Of a DNA stretch of 21,299 nucleotides, positions 19,924 through 21,299 are shown in pieces. The DNA comes from a virus: positions 1-21,299 of the IMG/VR virus record IMGVR_UViG_3300009706_000075; one strand, 5' to 3'. Under the pieces are notes generated by a model. That model did not search any database. It saw nothing but the letters and a program-made list of their open reading frames with translations, and was not told where the DNA came from. Position 1 is the stretch's first letter. Every line of letters starts with the position of its first letter. The position numbers and the translations under genes are program-made.

Positions 19924-21299
19924 ATGTCATTTAATGCACGTTATCTAAACGAAGCAAGAGAGATTGAGTCCAGATGGTCGAAGCCACTTTCTAACGGTAA
20001 GTCAATGCTTCACGGTATTACAAATCGTTACGAAAGAGCCACAGCCGCCGTTATGCTGGAAAACCAGCGTCTAATTAACGAGGCCATGACCGACACTGGC
20101 GACATCGCTCAGTTCAAGCGAATTTCTATTCCGCTTGTACGAAGAATTTACCCGCAGCTTATTGCAAACAAGATCGTTTCAGTCCAGCCATTGCTTGGGC
20201 CAACCGGTTTGGTTTACTACCTGCGTTTCCGATACTCATCCAACAAGGGAGCTATGAGAGGTGCTGACCTCAATGGCGGATTCCCCGGCGATGATGCTAC
20301 TTCACTTCAGCAGTTAGCTTCCGGTGACGGAAACTTGGAAATCTTCTACACGCACCAGTTTGTGCAAAATGAAGTTTCCAGCACTGATGTTGGTGGAGAT
20401 TCAACTTCTGTATTCGCTCCACTTGAGCACACCCCAGTTTTGGCTGGCACAATGACTGGTACTGTCTATGACGGTGCAGTCGCTATCCAAACTTTTGTAG
20501 TGGCTGAAGACGGAACATTCACCTTCACAGCTATTGGCACACCTCCAGACGCCGTTGCGGTTACTGCTGGTTCAAGCCTTGACGTTGTAACTGGTGAAAT
20601 CGTTCTTGAATGGGACGGAACACAGTCTACCGCAAACCACATCGTTGTCTCTTATGAGTACAACATGGAATGCAACCAAGACTTGCCAGAAGTTAACTTG
20701 GTCATCGAGTCCGAAGAAATTGCTGCCAAGACAAGAAAGCTTAAAGCTGTCTGGTCTTACGAAGCACAGCAAGACCTTCGTTCACAACATAACCTCGACG
20801 CCGAAGCTGAGTTGACCGCTGTGCTTGCACAAGAAATCAACTTGGAAATCGACCGAGAAGTTTTGACTGACTTGCGTAACAACGCTGGTACAATCGCTGT
20901 ATGGGACTTCAATACAGCACTTGGCGACACCATTAAAGAGAAGTACGAGTCTCTTTATGTTAAGGTCGTTGAAGTAAGTAACGTAGTTCATCGTAAGACC
21001 CTCCGTGGCGGATGTAACTGGCTTGTTACTTCTCCAGAAGTTGCATCTGTGTTTGAAACAGCTACGGCTGGTTTCGCTCCTGCACCATCTGAAACCTTCA
21101 CTTCATCGTTGGGTATTCAGTACGTCGGAACGATCAACAACAGATGGCGTCTGTATAAAGACCCACTGTTCCCACAGGGACAGATTTTGATGGGTTATAA
21201 AGGCGATTCTTACATGGATTCGGGATATTTTTACTGTCCATATGTACCCCTGACACAAACGCCAGTGGTACTAGATCCAGAGAGCTTCTGCCCAAGAAA
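19924..21299 (+). CDS. 23: Major capsid protein (T4 gp23-like), 3' end outside window (partial)
   Basis: Open from an ATG with AGAGGAAA upstream to the window edge: 458 codons, most of the protein (T4 gp23 is 521). Typical segments are PLVRRIYPQLIANKIVSVQP, LGPTGLVYYLRFRY, LPEVNLVIESEEI, TRKLKAVWSYEAQQDLRSQH and LTAVLAQEINLEIDREVL. A beta-rich insert around residues 155-245 (YDGAVAIQTFVVAEDGTFTF) corresponds to the variable region seen in marine T4-like capsids. LINE^AMTDTGDIAQF gives a gp21 cleavage site after Glu53, equivalent to the T4 LTE^AE site, so the mature protein should lose its first 53 residues. It forms the hexameric capsid lattice. Confidence 0.97.
   Translation, partial: MSFNARYLNEAREIESRWSKPLSNGKSMLHGITNRYERATAAVMLENQRLINEAMTDTGDIAQFKRISIPLVRRIYPQLIANKIVSVQPLLGPTGLVYYLRFRYSSNKGAMRGADLNGGFPGDDATSLQQLASGDGNLEIFYTHQFVQNEVSSTDVGGDSTSVFAPLEHTPVLAGTMTGTVYDGAVAIQTFVVAEDGTFTFTAIGTPPDAVAVTAGSSLDVVTGEIVLEWDGTQSTANHIVVSYEYNMECNQDLPEVNLVIESEEIAAKTRKLKAVWSYEAQQDLRSQHNLDAEAELTAVLAQEINLEIDREVLTDLRNNAGTIAVWDFNTALGDTIKEKYESLYVKVVEVSNVVHRKTLRGGCNWLVTSPEVASVFETATAGFAPAPSETFTSSLGIQYVGTINNRWRLYKDPLFPQGQILMGYKGDSYMDSGYFYCPYVPLTQTPVVLDPESFCPR

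Overview
This window comes from the genome of a tailed bacteriophage of the T4-like myovirus type. The right half holds an unmistakable T4-type head module: large terminase (gp17-like), portal (gp20-like), prohead protease (gp21-like), scaffold/core protein (gp22-like) and the start of the major capsid protein (gp23-like). The capsid, portal and terminase look more like the marine/aquatic T4-like phages than coliphage T4 itself. The host cannot be named from the sequence. The seven-iron ferredoxin is of the FdxA type common in proteobacteria, which is only a weak hint. Genes are dense, often overlap by 1-17 nt, and most have clear Shine-Dalgarno sequences. No tRNA, rRNA, CRISPR array or insertion sequence was seen.

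Layout. 1-2159 (minus strand): a very acidic protein running off the left edge, a small Cys-rich protein and a HExxH zinc-peptidase-like protein. 2206-3451 (plus): two unrecognised proteins, the second with a C-terminal membrane anchor, ending at a strong hairpin terminator. 7867-4129 (minus): a tight seven-gene operon reading M28 aminopeptidase, HNH endonuclease, ferritin-like protein, phage-type DNA adenine methylase, 7Fe ferredoxin, CYTH/triphosphate-tunnel enzyme and a small unknown. It ends at a clear intrinsic terminator and is followed by one more minus-strand unknown (4065-3628). 7988-11981 (plus): large terminase, a PD-(D/E)XK homing endonuclease, two small proteins and a 2H phosphoesterase resembling anti-CBASS Acb1. 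12736-11943 (minus): two unknowns. 12850-21299 (plus, with one minus-strand gene at 16349-15993): portal containing an intein, small genes including a zinc ribbon, a 579-residue unknown, protease, scaffold and capsid.

How the genes fit together. The plus-strand head genes make the prohead (portal, scaffold, protease, capsid) and package DNA (terminase). The minus-strand operon looks like auxiliary metabolism and host modification: iron storage plus electron transfer, DNA methylation, polyphosphate/nucleotide hydrolysis and a membrane-anchored exopeptidase.

The most notable observations concern mobile elements caught in or beside essential genes. The HNH gene sits between two copies of ATGACGAAT, so that removing it would still leave the upstream gene its stop and the downstream gene its start. 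The PD-(D/E)XK gene follows an apparently extended terminase tail, in the same frame and separated by one TAG. The portal intein has splicing blocks and a helix-turn-helix but no visible endonuclease. A 31-nt leader is duplicated almost exactly in front of terminase and portal. The adjacent ferritin-like and seven-iron ferredoxin genes are the best candidate for an undescribed phage-encoded system.
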